This document shows positions 1 to 8,530 of a stretch of DNA of 64,000 bases, one piece after another. The notes beneath the pieces were generated by a model. It was not told the origin of the DNA. It ran no database searches and was given only the letters and a program-made list of their open reading frames with translations. The first letter of the stretch is position 1; every line of letters starts with the position of its first letter. The position numbers were made by a program, and so were the translations under genes. Source of the stretch: Pseudorhodoferax aquiterrae (lineage in GTDB: Bacteria; Pseudomonadota; Gammaproteobacteria; Burkholderiales; Burkholderiaceae_C); assembly GCF_014652235.1 (NCBI RefSeq), contig NZ_BMYK01000006.1, positions 186,001-250,000 of the forward strand. Reading direction: 5' to 3'.

Positions 1-276
1 GCGCTGATGGCCTACAGCCCGCTGGACCAGGGCGCGCTGGCCGAGGATGCGGCATTGCAGGCCCTGGCCGAACGGCAGGGCTGCAGCACGGCGCAACTCG
101 CACTGGCCTGGTTGCTCGCGCAGCCCGGCGTCAATGCACTCCCCAAGGCCGTGGGCGAGGCCCATCTGCGCGAGAACCTGGCCGCGGCTGAGATCGTTCT
201 GACGGACGAGGTGAAGGCGGGCTTGGCGCAGCGCTACCCCGCACCCGCGCGCAAGCCCCCGCTGGCGATGATCTGA
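1..276 (+). CDS. Aldo/keto reductase, C-terminal fragment
   Basis: The reading frame enters from the left edge without a start, so only the last 91 codons are visible. AYSPLDQGAL matches the AYSPL strand of the aldo/keto reductase barrel. It is followed by a helix containing AQLALAWLL and a segment VNALPKAVGEAHLRENL that corresponds to the NADP-binding region near the family's C-terminus. Family members reduce aldehydes and ketones with NADPH in the cytosol. The catalytic Asp, Tyr, Lys and His lie upstream of the window, so neither substrate nor activity can be judged. The stop codon lies 3 bases from the convergent rdgC stop. Confidence 0.85.
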   Translation, partial: ALMAYSPLDQGALAEDAALQALAERQGCSTAQLALAWLLAQPGVNALPKAVGEAHLRENLAAAEIVLTDEVKAGLAQRYPAPARKPPLAMI

Positions 277-279
277 CGC

Positions 280-1248
280 TCAGAACGGCGCGTCTTCCGT
301 GTCCGGCTGCGCGGCCGGTGCCGCCGCTGCGGGCAGCGGCGTGTCCACCGCGGCCTTGAGCTCGATCTCGCCGCCCAGCGCCTCGAGCAGGCCCGGCAGC
401 AGGCGGCCGATCTCGCCTGTGGAGATGGCAGCGTCGGCGTCGAAGCTGTCTTCCTTTTCCTGCGAGGTCTTCTCGAACACGCCGTCCTGGAACTGCAGCT
501 TGCGCAGCTGCATGCTCTCGGTCAGCACGAAGGACACGCGCTCGTCCCAGGTCATGGCCAGCTTGGTCGGCAGCTTGCCCTCGGCGATGTGCTGGCGGAT
601 CTCCTCGATGTCCAGCGGGTGGTGGGCGTAGCGGATCGCAGCCTTGGACGCGTCGGTCGCCTTGAGCTCGCATTCGCGGTCGATCGTGAAACCGGCCGGC
701 GGCTCCTGCGTGCTGAGCCATTCGGACATCGCGGCCGTGGCCGAGGTGGCCGTGTGCACCTCCTGCACCACGAAGCCGTCCAGCACCTTCACGAGCAGGC
801 TGATGATCTCGTCCACACGGTTCTGGCTGCCCGCGTCGACCACGAAGCGGCGCGCCTGCGGGTCGATCCAGACCCAGGTGGCGCCGCGCTTGGAGAAGGC
901 CACGGGCAGCAGCGCCTGCTTGGCTTCCTCGCGCAGGTCGCGGATCTCCTTCTTGCCGGGCTTGCGGCCGGTCGTGGCCTCGATCTGCTGGGCGCGTTCC
1001 TCGGCCTTGCGCTTGACCACCGAGGCCGGCACGGCCTTGCTCTCGACCATCAGGCGCAGCAGGTACTGGCCGCCCACGGACTCGACCAGCGGGCCGTGTT
1101 CCTCGCCGCGCGGCGGCACCCAGCCGGCCGAACGTTCCTGCGTCGGGCCGCATTCTTCGAAGCGCTGCGTGCCGAGCGCCTCCTCGATCTGCTCCCAGGT
1201 GGCGGTCCAGTCGCCACCGAGCTTGTAAACCATCACGTTCTTGAACAC
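280..1248 (-). CDS. rdgC: Recombination-associated protein RdgC
   Basis: The 322-residue product resembles RdgC, a ring-forming DNA-binding protein that modulates RecA activity and has been linked to replication-fork recombination. Recognised features are the N-terminal FKNVMVYKL, a following acidic/aromatic region, and a middle segment RGATWVWIDPQARRFVVDAG. Length is slightly above the 303 residues of the E. coli protein because of an Ala/Pro-rich tail. The start is a GTG at 1248, chosen because family members begin with (W)FKN just before the conserved VYKL; the first in-frame ATG falls at that VYKL. The reading frame stays open far upstream, but that part has no family similarity. It is divergent from the LTxxQ gene at 1439. 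Confidence 0.9.
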   Translation of the reverse strand: MFKNVMVYKLGGDWTATWEQIEEALGTQRFEECGPTQERSAGWVPPRGEEHGPLVESVGGQYLLRLMVESKAVPASVVKRKAEERAQQIEATTGRKPGKKEIRDLREEAKQALLPVAFSKRGATWVWIDPQARRFVVDAGSQNRVDEIISLLVKVLDGFVVQEVHTATSATAAMSEWLSTQEPPAGFTIDRECELKATDASKAAIRYAHHPLDIEEIRQHIAEGKLPTKLAMTWDERVSFVLTESMQLRKLQFQDGVFEKTSQEKEDSFDADAAISTGEIGRLLPGLLEALGGEIELKAAVDTPLPAAAAPAAQPDTEDAPF

Positions 1249-1438
1249 TGTTCGCTCTCGTTGCACGGAAAGCCGCGTATTGTCGTTGCAGGCCGGCACC
1301 GCATCGCGCAGCAAACTTCCTTGCGAGAACTTTACAAACAAGTGGACAAGCGGCACGGGGCCGATACATGCGCGTCCGACACTGGACCCACAGCAGAGCA
1401 ACACGCCGCTGTGGTTCTCCGACAGAAAGGAAGTCTCG

Positions 1439-1960
1439 ATGACCCGCTCTTCTCTCTTCTCCTTGCGCCGCATCGTGCTGGCCAGCAGCCTGGCCGCCCT
1501 GGGCGCCACCGCCATGGCGCAGACCCCGCCGGCCTCCCCGCCGCCCGCCGAGGCGCCCGCTCGCCATGCCGGCGAGCACGTGCGCCCCGACCCGGCCAAG
1601 CGCATGGAGCGCCGTGAAGCCCGGCTCAAGCAGGAGCTCAAGATCACGGCCGAACAGGAACCCGCCTGGAACCAGTTCACGGCCAGCATGCTGCCGCCCG
1701 GCCCGCCCAAGGAACGCATGGACCGCGAGGGCTGGCGCAAGCTGACCACGCCGCAGCGCATCGAGCGCATGCGCACCATGCACGCCGAGCGCTCGGCCGA
1801 GATGGAGCGCCGGGCCGAGGCCACGCTGCGCCTGTATGGCGCGTTGACGCCCGAGCAGCAGAAGGTGTTCGACGAGCGCATGGCCATGGGCCCGCGCCAC
1901 GGCCCGCACCACGGTCCGCACCAGCACGGCATGCCGCCCAAGCCCGAACCGCGCGGCTGA
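1439..1960 (+). CDS. Periplasmic LTxxQ-motif (Spy/CpxP-like) protein
   Basis: The product has 173 residues with a clear Sec signal peptide (charged start, hydrophobic core, cleavage near ATAMAQ at residue 28). The mature part is rich in Arg, Met, Glu and Pro and predicted helical. It contains ITAEQ and [10 protein letters not shown] segments, the LTxxQ signature of the Spy/CpxP family of envelope-stress chaperones and sensors. The C-terminus is His/Gly/Pro-rich (repeated HGPH), which may bind metal. A good ribosome-binding site (AAAGGAAG) sits 7 bases before the ATG. Spy-like function is inferred from the motif and location; no Cpx or Bae regulators are present here. Confidence 0.75.
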   Translation: MTRSSLFSLRRIVLASSLAALGATAMAQTPPASPPPAEAPARHAGEHVRPDPAKRMERREARLKQELKITAEQEPAWNQFTASMLPPGPPKERMDREGWRKLTTPQRIERMRTMHAERSAEMERRAEATLRLYGALTPEQQKVFDERMAMGPRHGPHHGPHQHGMPPKPEPRG

Positions 1961-2085
1961 GGAACCCGGGGGCGCCGGCCGGCTCTATCGGGTCTCGCAG
2001 ACCCGGTGTCCGGCAGGCGTCCTACAACGCCGGGCTGGCCGGCTGCGGTACAACCACTACCCGTATCCGCGTCACCCCCGCAGCC

Positions 2086-2859
2086 ATGTCGAACACCCCC
2101 GCCGACGGCACCGTCACCAAGCTCAAGGTCCTGACGGTCAACATCCACAAGGGCTTCACCTCGTTCAACCGCCGCTTCATGCTGCACGAGCTGCGCGAGG
2201 CCGTGCGCCATGTGCATGCCGACGTGGTGTTCCTGCAGGAGGTGCTGGGCACGCATGCGCGCCATGCGGCGCGCCATCCCGACTACCCCGAAGCGCCGCA
2301 CTACGAATTCCTGGCCGACTCGATCTGGCCGCAGTTCGCCTACGGCAAGAACGCGGCCTACCCGCATGGTCACCACGGCAACGCCGTGCTGTCCAAGTTC
2401 CCCATCGTGCACCAGGAAAACCGCGACGTTTCGCTGCCCGGCCCGGAACGCCGCGGCCTGCTGCATTGCGCGCTGGCCATCCCCGGTCAGAAGCACCAGC
2501 TGCATGTGTTCTGCGTGCACCTGGGACTGCGCGAGTCGCACCGGCGCGAACAGCTGCGCCTGTTGGCCGAGATGATCAACAAGGAAGTGCCCACCGGTGC
2601 GCCCGTGGTGGTGGCCGGCGACTTCAACGATTGGCGCCGGCGTGCCCACGACATCCTGGAAGAGCTGGCCGGGCTGCGCGAGGTCTTCGTGCATGCCACG
2701 GGGCACTCGGCCAAGACCTTTCCGGCCAAGTTCCCGGTGCTGTCGCTGGACCGCATCTACGTGCGCAATGCCAGTGCGCATTCGCCCATCGTGCTGCCGG
2801 GCTCGCCCTGGAACAAGCTGTCCGACCACGCGCCGCTGGCCGCGGTCATCGATCTCTAG
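2086..2859 (+). CDS. Endonuclease/exonuclease/phosphatase family protein (YbhP-like)
   Basis: A cytosolic protein of 257 residues with the full set of EEP-fold metal-dependent phosphodiesterase motifs in order: VNIHK near residue 18, FLQEV around 47, CVHLG around 146, GDFND around 178, LDRIY around 223 and SDHAPL close to the end. These positions supply the Asn, Glu, His, Asp/Asn, Asp and His of the active site. Family members cleave phosphodiesters in nucleic acids or phospholipid head groups. The E. coli relative YbhP sits beside a cardiolipin synthase gene, but no such gene is visible here, so the substrate is open. A terminator follows directly. Confidence 0.85.
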   Translation: MSNTPADGTVTKLKVLTVNIHKGFTSFNRRFMLHELREAVRHVHADVVFLQEVLGTHARHAARHPDYPEAPHYEFLADSIWPQFAYGKNAAYPHGHHGNAVLSKFPIVHQENRDVSLPGPERRGLLHCALAIPGQKHQLHVFCVHLGLRESHRREQLRLLAEMINKEVPTGAPVVVAGDFNDWRRRAHDILEELAGLREVFVHATGHSAKTFPAKFPVLSLDRIYVRNASAHSPIVLPGSPWNKLSDHAPLAAVIDL

Positions 2860-2868
2860 CCAAAAGAA

Positions 2869-2888
2869 AAGGGGCCTTGCGGCCCCTT
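2869..2888. terminator. Bidirectional intrinsic terminator candidate
   Basis: A perfect 8-bp stem, AAGGGGCC and GGCCCCTT, with loop TTGC lies 9 bases after the EEP stop. An A-rich stretch precedes it, which gives a T-run when read leftward. It could serve both the EEP gene and the convergent small-protein gene ending at 2914. Confidence 0.75.
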
Positions 2889-2913
2889 CGGCGGTGGCAC
2901 CACTGCGGCGCGC

Positions 2914-3276
2914 TCACATGCGGCCCAGGTCGTCGGCCTCGCCGCCGATGCGGTCGGTCTGGCCGCGCACCTGCGCCTGCACCTCGGCGCGCGTGCGATT
3001 GCGCGCCATGTAGCTGCCCAGCGCGTCGTTCTGCTCGCCCAGGTCGGCCGCCACCCGGCCACCCTTGTCGGCCTCGCCCGTGGCGTTGGCGCGGCGCGCC
3101 TCCTGGCGGATCTCGCCACGCGTGTGTTCGCTGGTGGCGTCGCGCGAGGGTGCCGGCTTGACCGGCATGCCCTCGATCACGGAAGGCGGCTGCTGTTGGG
3201 CCATCGCAGCGCCACCGGCGAAGACCGTGGCGGCAAGCAGGGCGGCGGCGGCGCGCAGAGACTTGTTCAGATGCAT
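2914..3276 (-). CDS. Small exported protein, DUF4148-like
   Basis: The product has 120 residues. Residues 1-27 form a Sec signal peptide (HLNKSLRAAAALLAATVF, then GGAAMAQ). The mature part is hydrophilic with two similar helical segments, TRGEIRQEARRA and TRAEVQAQVRG, resembling the (S/T)RAxVxAEL pattern of small DUF4148-type periplasmic proteins common in Burkholderiales. The start at 3276 is preceded by AAAGGAG at good spacing; an upstream in-frame Met lacks both a ribosome-binding site and a signal peptide. Function is unknown. The gene is convergent with the EEP gene. Confidence 0.65.
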   Translation of the reverse strand: MHLNKSLRAAAALLAATVFAGGAAMAQQQPPSVIEGMPVKPAPSRDATSEHTRGEIRQEARRANATGEADKGGRVAADLGEQNDALGSYMARNRTRAEVQAQVRGQTDRIGGEADDLGRM

Positions 3277-3405
3277 GGAAAACTCCTTTGTGTGGTTGGC
3301 GGGCTCTCGCGAGTCCCTGGCCACCAATCTAGAAGTCCCTGCATGTCGGCCCTGTCATCGGCGCCCAGACCTCTTTTGTAGGAAGCTGCGGCACCGGCCT
3401 GCCGG

Positions 3406-3951
3406 TCAAAGTGTGTAGCCGTAGCGCAGCTGGTAGAAGGTCTCGCCCGGGTTGGGGTCCTTCAAGCCGGCATTGGAGACGTGCTTGACGTACACGCCGA
3501 TCTCGTGGCGTCCGAAGCTGTAGCCCACACCCAGGTGGTCGCTGAAGTTCCAGCGCGAGCCGAATTCCTTGGTGCGTGTGCGGTAGCCGTTCACGAGGTA
3601 GGACACGCCCACGCCGCCCTCGACGAACCAGGGCGAGCGCCCTTCGTCGAAGCGCCAGCGCAGCATGGGCACCAGGCCCAGCTGGGTGAACTTGTCGCGC
3701 TCGCCCGGCAGGGCGTCCGCATGCCAGCGGCTGGCATAGCCATCCACGGACAGGGCCAGCCTGCCGCTGAAGAAGCGCACATCGGTGGGCAGCCGCAGGC
3801 CCAGGGTCAGGGCCTCGGTGGATGCGCCGTCGTGCCGGGCCTGTCCGGCCTCCAGGTACAGGCCGGTGCCCTGGCGCTGCTGGGCATGGACGGCGGTGCC
3901 GAACGCCAGGCACAAGGCAGCCAGGGCGGTTGCGGTGGGGAAGCGCTGCAT
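3406..3951 (-). CDS. pagL: PagL-type lipid A 3-O-deacylase
   Basis: An outer-membrane beta-barrel of 181 residues including a 24-residue signal peptide ending AVHAQ. Alternating aromatic/hydrophobic strands are typical of an eight-stranded barrel, and the protein ends in a C-terminal aromatic-rich strand LRYGYTL. The signature KHVSNAGLKDPNPGE holds the PagL catalytic His and Ser (HxS), with a Glu 13 residues later. PagL enzymes remove the 3-O-linked acyl chain from lipid A at the outer membrane, remodelling the surface and lowering TLR4 stimulation in pathogens. The start at 3951 is chosen for the signal peptide and a GAGAG ribosome-binding site; the next upstream Met (3984) lacks one. Confidence 0.85.
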   Translation of the reverse strand: MQRFPTATALAALCLAFGTAVHAQQRQGTGLYLEAGQARHDGASTEALTLGLRLPTDVRFFSGRLALSVDGYASRWHADALPGERDKFTQLGLVPMLRWRFDEGRSPWFVEGGVGVSYLVNGYRTRTKEFGSRWNFSDHLGVGYSFGRHEIGVYVKHVSNAGLKDPNPGETFYQLRYGYTL

Positions 3952-4042
3952 GGGAACTCTCGATGTGATGGGTTTGTTGCACATGCTACGCAGCTGTGAC
4001 AAACCGGCCTGTAGGAAGCCGCCGCCTGCACGCGCACAAGCC

Positions 4043-4233
4043 TGTGGATCGTTCCAGCACAACCTCGTGCTTGTCCACAGAGCGCAGGCCGGAGCGGAAG
4101 TTGTTCGTCGCAGCACCGCGATTTCCCGGGCGGCGGCCCACATGGCTGTGCATCGCGCAAGCCCTTGATCGCGTTGGACAAAGCCGGGTTGCCCACAGGA
4201 ACAAGTCGCCCTCTACTACTACGACTATTCAGA
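4043..4233. other. Origin-like module A: DnaA boxes plus DnaA-trio
   Basis: DnaA-box-like 9-mers occur at 4043-4051 (TGTGGATCG), 4071-4079 (TTGTCCACA), 4134-4142 (CGGCCCACA, degenerate) and 4189-4197 (TTGCCCACA). A short GC-containing spacer follows, then CTACTACTACGACTATT at 4213-4229. Read on the complementary strand 3' to 5', this last tract is GAT-GAT-GAT-GCT-GAT, the DnaA-trio pattern that guides DnaA onto single-stranded origin DNA. An A-rich purine tract follows. Module B at 5827-6040 repeats the same elements at the same spacings. The right end runs up to and just past the 3' end of the leftward lipoprotein gene. Origin function is inferred from architecture. Confidence 0.6.
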
Positions 4234-4749
4234 TCATTCAGAAGATAGACAGGAGACAGCGGCGGCGGCGGGGGGCTGTTGCGTCAGCCACACAGGTCCC
4301 AGCAGCGTGGTGCCCTCAAGATCGCGCAGGGTCAGCTGCAGGCGCAGGCCCTGCCCGTCCGGCAGGCTGGCGACGAGCGTGAGCCGCGCGCTTTGCTCGC
4401 GCAGCACCGTCTGGCCGTCCGCCACGACGAGCCCGCTCCAGCGGCCCGTCAGCTCGGCCTGGCCATCGGCATCGAAGACCCAGCTGCCTTCGTGCACGAA
4501 GCGCTGGCAGGGCAGGCTCAGCTCCACACGCGCCGCGCTGACCGAGAGCACCAGCGCGCCGGTGCACCGGTCGCCGCAAGGCAGGGGCTGCATCGGCTGC
4601 AGGGCCGCGTCCAGCGTGGCGGCGTAGGTGCCTTCGGCGAGCGCGGCACCCGCGTTCGGGCCCGTGCCCGTGCCACCGGTGCCGGGGCCACAGGCCACCA
4701 CAAGGCAGGCGACCCAGAGGCATGCGAGCAGCTCAGCGAATCGTTTCAT
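4234..4749 (-). CDS. Putative lipoprotein, function unknown
   Basis: The product has 171 residues with a lipoprotein signal: hydrophobic residues 7-18 followed by V-V-A-C with the lipidated Cys at residue 20. A Gly/Thr-rich linker (GPGTGGTGTGP) comes next. The mature domain is predicted beta-rich, has a CGDRC pair and a later Cys, and resembles small NlpE/META-like lipoproteins only in general character; I do not recognise a specific family. The ATG at 4749 overlaps the 3' end of the upstream DUF6502 gene by 17 bases, so the two are probably co-translated. The last codons overlap the edge of origin-like module A. Confidence 0.7.
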   Translation of the reverse strand: MKRFAELLACLWVACLVVACGPGTGGTGTGPNAGAALAEGTYAATLDAALQPMQPLPCGDRCTGALVLSVSAARVELSLPCQRFVHEGSWVFDADGQAELTGRWSGLVVADGQTVLREQSARLTLVASLPDGQGLRLQLTLRDLEGTTLLGPVWLTQQPPAAAAVSCLSSE

Positions 4750-5551
4750 GGTCGTCAGCGGCATGGAAGTAGCTGCCGAAGCGCACGCGCTGCGTGCGCT
4801 GCGCCGGGTCGGCATGGGCCTGGTCGTGGTCGAAGCGGGCCTGGGCCTCGCGCATGACCTGGCGGAAGGCCTGGCGCCAGACCCCGGCCGCCAGGGCGTG
4901 CAGTTCGGCGGCGGACGCCGGCGTCAGCTCGTCCACGAACACGGCCTGCTCCAGGAAGTTCTGCCCGCCGTCGACGTTGGCGCAGGCCGCCGCCAGGTGG
5001 TCGTGCACGTTGTCCCCGAGCAGCTGCACCATCTCGGCGAAACCCTGGCGCGGCACGAAGCCCGGCGCAAGCAGGCGCACGCCCTGCCCGCCCTCCTCGG
5101 CCAGGCCCAGGCGCAGCAGTTCGTCGAGCACGGCGCGCGGCCGCACATCGGTGCTGATGGCCGCGACCAGCGCGTCGAAGCTGGGGCCTTGGGACTGGCG
5201 CGGCAGCACCAGCGGCACGCCCTCGTCGTCGACGAAGGCTACGTCGCTGAGCCAGCGCGCCACCACCTGGCTGGCCATGTTCATGGCCGCGTGCGGCGCG
5301 GCCTCGCCGGCGGCGGCACGCAATTGCCGCACATCACGGCGGTGGACGCCCGACAGCAGGCTCAGTGCGCTGTCGGTGGGCTTTTGGCCGCTGGCGGCCA
5401 ACTCGTCCTGAGCCGCCTGCAGGAACACCTGCTTGAGCGCTGCCGCGAAGCTGGGATAGGCCACGCCATGCCGCAGCAGCAGCCGCACCGCGGGCCGCAG
5501 CAGGCGCAGCACCGAAGCCAGCACGACGGCGGACCGGGAAGGGGCAGACAT
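4733..5551 (-). CDS. DUF6502 family protein
   Basis: The product has 272 residues. It begins with a basic, hydrophobic segment (SVLRLLRPAVRLLLRHGVAYPSF typing, residues about 12-35). It then has a predicted winged-helix-like region with GQKPTDSALSLLSGVHRRDV, a domain containing the ARWLSDVAF segment, and a helical C-terminal half. This matches the uncharacterised DUF6502 family of proteobacteria as I know it. The reading SALSLLSGVHRRDV is helix-turn-helix-like, so DNA binding is possible but not shown. It lies between two origin-like modules, is divergent from a small ORF at 5576 and overlaps the lipoprotein gene downstream. Any role at the origin would be inference from position only. Confidence 0.7.
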   Translation of the reverse strand: MSAPSRSAVVLASVLRLLRPAVRLLLRHGVAYPSFAAALKQVFLQAAQDELAASGQKPTDSALSLLSGVHRRDVRQLRAAAGEAAPHAAMNMASQVVARWLSDVAFVDDEGVPLVLPRQSQGPSFDALVAAISTDVRPRAVLDELLRLGLAEEGGQGVRLLAPGFVPRQGFAEMVQLLGDNVHDHLAAACANVDGGQNFLEQAVFVDELTPASAAELHALAAGVWRQAFRQVMREAQARFDHDQAHADPAQRTQRVRFGSYFHAADDHETIR

Positions 5552-5575
5552 TTCGTGGGATATTATTCCACGCAC

Positions 5576-5815
5576 ATGAAGAGATGGACCCTGGAAAGCC
5601 CAGGTGCCGGCATCGCGCTGCACCTGCTGCTGCTCTCGCTCGTGGTGGCCGCTGTGCAGTACAGCGAGCACCGGGCCGCGTCCATCCCGGCCGCGGCACC
5701 CTCGCCGCCCCAGACGCGCCCGGAGCCCATGCGGGCGCAGCAGCAGGCGCGCGACCCCGCCGGGCAGGCCGTGCCCGTCGCCGAAGCGGCCCTGCCCCGC
5801 CATCCCGCCCCCTGA
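5576..5815 (+). CDS. Possible small single-pass membrane protein
   Basis: A 79-codon frame starts with ATG 24 bases from the divergent DUF6502 start. Residues about 11-28 form one hydrophobic segment (GIALHLLLLSLVVAAVQY), followed by a Pro/Ala/Gln-rich tail. The organisation suits a short membrane-anchored protein. However, there is no strong ribosome-binding site and the tail is of low complexity, so it may not be expressed. The region between the two starts holds the inverted repeat CGTGG...CCACG around an AT-rich centre (5554-5572), a possible shared operator. Confidence 0.35.
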   Translation: MKRWTLESPGAGIALHLLLLSLVVAAVQYSEHRAASIPAAAPSPPQTRPEPMRAQQQARDPAGQAVPVAEAALPRHPAP

Positions 5816-5826
5816 ACTAACAACCG

Positions 5827-6040
5827 TGTGGATAGTTCCGGCACAAGCCGGTGCTTGTCCACAGTCGCGCGCCCGGCGCGCGACTTGTTCATGCCCGCGC
5901 GACAGCGCGAAAGCGCGCCCGCCCACAGCCACGGCGGTGCCGCAAGTGCGCGGCACGGCTGGAAAAAAGACGGTTGTCCACAGCCGCGGGCGCCCTCTAC
6001 TACTACGACTATTGAGAGATAGAGAAGATAGAAAAGGGAT
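5827..6040. other. Origin-like module B: DnaA boxes plus DnaA-trio
   Basis: This is a second copy of the module at 4043. DnaA-box-like sites lie at 5827-5835 (TGTGGATAG), 5855-5863 (TTGTCCACA), 5919-5927 (CCGCCCACA, degenerate) and 5974-5982 (TTGTCCACA). The DnaA-trio-like CTACTACTACGACTATT is at 5997-6013, followed by a purine-rich, AT-leaning tract to about 6040. Offsets from the first box are 28, 92, 147 and 170 bases, against 28, 91, 146 and 170 in module A. Both modules are in the same orientation and 1.78 kb apart. The conserved geometry with diverged spacer sequence argues for selection on the sites. This copy is fully intergenic. Confidence 0.65.
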
Positions 6041-6082
6041 AGGGACAAGCGGCGCGCCCATCCCCGCATAGGATGGACCGCC

Positions 6083-6403
6083 ATGCAACGCGTCGCCACC
6101 GCCCCGAACCTCATGGTCGCCACCCTGTGGGCCGACATGCTGCGGCGCGACGGCATCTCCGCCACGGTCCAGCGCGCCTACGCCAGCAGCATCGCCGGCC
6201 AGATCCCACCGGACCAGGCCTTGCCCGAGATCTGGGTCGAGGAAGACCGGCACCTGGACCGGGCGCTGGCCATGCTCGAGCAGTTGCAGCATCCGCCGGA
6301 GCGGCGCTGGGGCTGCCCCGGTTGTGCCGAGATCGTGGAAGGGCCCTTCGAGCAGTGCTGGAACTGCGGCACGCTGCGCGAGTCAGCGGGGCCGGCCAGT
6401 TAG
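6083..6403 (+). CDS. DUF2007 protein with C-terminal zinc ribbon
   Basis: The product has 106 residues. The N-terminal half (residues 1-75, with ATLWADMLRRDGI and PEIWVEEDRHLDRA) fits the DUF2007 ('putative signal transducing protein') fold, a small ferredoxin-like domain. The C-terminus carries two Cys pairs, CPGC and CWNC, spaced as a zinc ribbon. No enzymatic role is known for the family. The gene precedes nadE by 42 bases in the same direction and is probably cotranscribed with it. Its promoter would lie in or next to origin-like module B. Confidence 0.8.
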   Translation: MQRVATAPNLMVATLWADMLRRDGISATVQRAYASSIAGQIPPDQALPEIWVEEDRHLDRALAMLEQLQHPPERRWGCPGCAEIVEGPFEQCWNCGTLRESAGPAS

Positions 6404-6445
6404 CATCGCGGCCCACCCGCGTCGTCAACAAAGGACTCCTGCGCC

Positions 6446-8527
6446 GTGCCGAACCGACTGAGCCACCTGCCCTTTCTGCATCCCTGGCGCCACGGCTTCG
6501 TGCGCCTGGCCGTGGCCGTGCCGCGCAACCGCGTGGCCGATCCTGTGTACAACGCCGCCGAGACCGTGCGCCTGTACGAGGACGCCGCCGACCAGGGCGC
6601 CTCGGTCGTGGCCTTCCCGGAGCTGGGCCTGTCGGCCTACACCTGCGACGACCTGTTCCACCAGGCTGCGCTGCTCGACCGTTGCATCGACGCGTTGCAT
6701 GCCGTGGCGCAGGCCACGCGCGGCCGCGATGCCGTGGCCATCGTCGGCCTGCCGCTGCGCGTGGACCACCGGCTGTTCAACTGCGCGGCCATCGTCGCCG
6801 GTGGCCAGGTGCTGGGCCTGCAGTCCAAGACCTACCTGCCCAACTACGGCGAGTTCTACGAAGGCCGCCAGTTCGCGGCCGCCGATGCCGCCGTCTCGAC
6901 CAGCGTGCAGCTGTTCGGCCAGGACGTGCCCTTCGGTACCGATCTCGTGTTCCGGGCCCGGCAGCAGCCTCTGCTGGCCCTGCACTGCGAGATCTGCGAG
7001 GACCTGTGGGTCCCCATCCCCCCTTCGAGCTACGCCGCCCTGGCGGGCGCCACCGTGCTGGTGAACCTGTCGGCTTCCAACATCACGATCGGCAAGGCCG
7101 CCTACCGGCACCGGCTGGCCAGCCTGCAGTCGGGCCGCTGCCTGGCGGCCTACCTTTATTCATCGGCCGGCATCGGCGAATCGACGACCGACCTGGCCTG
7201 GGACGGCCAGGCCCTGATCTACGAAGGCGGCGAGTTGCAGGCCGAGAGCGAGCGCTTTTCCAATGTCTCGCACACCATCTTTGCCGACGTGGACCTGGAG
7301 CGCCTGGTGCACGAGCGCATGCGGCAGAACAGCTTCGGCACCTCCGCCGCGCGCCACAAGGCCCAGCTGGCCGCCTGGCGCACCGTGGAATTCGACCTGG
7401 CGCCGCCGCAGGCGCCCGGCGCGCTGCGCCGCACGGTGGAGCGCTTTCCCTACGTGCCGGCCGATGCCGCCACGCGCGACGAGCGTTGCCGCGAGGTCTT
7501 CAACATCCAGGTGCAGTCGCTGGTGCAGCGGCTGGAGGCCGCGCGCATCGAGAAGGTGGTGATCGGCGTCTCGGGCGGGCTGGACTCCACCCACGCGCTG
7601 CTGGTGCTGGCCCAGGCCATGGACCGCCTCAACCGCCCGCGCAGCCACATCCTGGCCTACACCATGCCGGGCTTTGCCACCAGCACGCGCACGCTGGACC
7701 AGGCGCACCGGCTCATGGCCACGGTGGGCTGCACGTCCAAGGAGATCGACATCCGGCCCAGCTGCCGCCAGATGCTGGCCGACCTGGACCACCCGTTCGC
7801 GCGTGGCGAGCCGGTCTACGACATCACCTTCGAGAACGTGCAGGCCGGCGAGCGCACCAGCCACCTGTTCCGCCTGGCCAACCACCACGGCGCGATCGTG
7901 GCCGGTACCGGCGACCTCAGCGAACTGGCGCTGGGCTGGTGCACCTACGGGGTGGGCGACCACATGTCGCACTACAACGTGAACGCCAGCGTTCCCAAGA
8001 CGCTGATCAAGCACATGGTGCACTGGGTGGCCGGGCAGAACCTGCTGGGCGATGCGGGCAGCGCCGTGCTGCGCGAGATCCTGGCCACCGAGGTCAGCCC
8101 CGAGCTTGTGCCGGCCGGCGCCGACGCGGATGGCAAGGACCAGCCCGGCCAGCGCACCGAAGACACCGTCGGCCCCTACGAGCTGCAGGACTTTCACCTC
8201 TACCACACCGTGCGCCACGGTTTCGGCCCGGCCAAGGTGGCCTTCCTCGCGCACGCGGCCTGGCACGACCGGGAACAAGGGCCCTGGCCCGACACGCTGC
8301 AGGGCGCGCGCAACCAGTACGGCCTGGCCGACATCAAGAAGCACCTGCGCACCTTCGTCTGGCGCTTCTTCCAGACCAGCCAGTTCAAGCGCAGCTGCGT
8401 GCCCAACGGACCCAAGGTCGGCTCGGGCGGTTCGCTCTCGCCGCGCGGTGACTGGCGCGCGCCCAGCGATTCCGAGGCGCGCGTGTGGATCGACGAAGTC
8501 GCGGCGATTCCGACGGAAGACGATTGA
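6446..8527 (+). CDS. nadE: Glutamine-hydrolysing NAD+ synthetase
   Basis: A cytosolic 693-residue two-domain enzyme that makes NAD+ from deamido-NAD+, ATP and glutamine. The N-terminal nitrilase-type glutaminase domain shows its Glu (FPELGLSAY, about residue 60), Lys ([13 protein letters not shown], about 128) and Cys (CEICEDLW, about 181). The C-terminal ATP-pyrophosphatase domain has the P-loop [12 protein letters not shown] near residue 375. The length matches the long bacterial form seen in mycobacteria. The start is GTG at 6446, preceded by AAGGA. An ammonia tunnel linking the domains is a family property and is not visible in sequence. Confidence 0.95.
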   Translation: MPNRLSHLPFLHPWRHGFVRLAVAVPRNRVADPVYNAAETVRLYEDAADQGASVVAFPELGLSAYTCDDLFHQAALLDRCIDALHAVAQATRGRDAVAIVGLPLRVDHRLFNCAAIVAGGQVLGLQSKTYLPNYGEFYEGRQFAAADAAVSTSVQLFGQDVPFGTDLVFRARQQPLLALHCEICEDLWVPIPPSSYAALAGATVLVNLSASNITIGKAAYRHRLASLQSGRCLAAYLYSSAGIGESTTDLAWDGQALIYEGGELQAESERFSNVSHTIFADVDLERLVHERMRQNSFGTSAARHKAQLAAWRTVEFDLAPPQAPGALRRTVERFPYVPADAATRDERCREVFNIQVQSLVQRLEAARIEKVVIGVSGGLDSTHALLVLAQAMDRLNRPRSHILAYTMPGFATSTRTLDQAHRLMATVGCTSKEIDIRPSCRQMLADLDHPFARGEPVYDITFENVQAGERTSHLFRLANHHGAIVAGTGDLSELALGWCTYGVGDHMSHYNVNASVPKTLIKHMVHWVAGQNLLGDAGSAVLREILATEVSPELVPAGADADGKDQPGQRTEDTVGPYELQDFHLYHTVRHGFGPAKVAFLAHAAWHDREQGPWPDTLQGARNQYGLADIKKHLRTFVWRFFQTSQFKRSCVPNGPKVGSGGSLSPRGDWRAPSDSEARVWIDEVAAIPTEDD

Positions 8528-8530
8528 ATT

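Noticed and set aside
131-2829. Very long leftward reading frames of about 600 and 850 codons covering rdgC and the neighbouring rightward genes
   Set aside because: They are open because of high GC content. Only the rdgC part shows family similarity; the rest is antisense to the LTxxQ and EEP genes, which have good starts and motifs.
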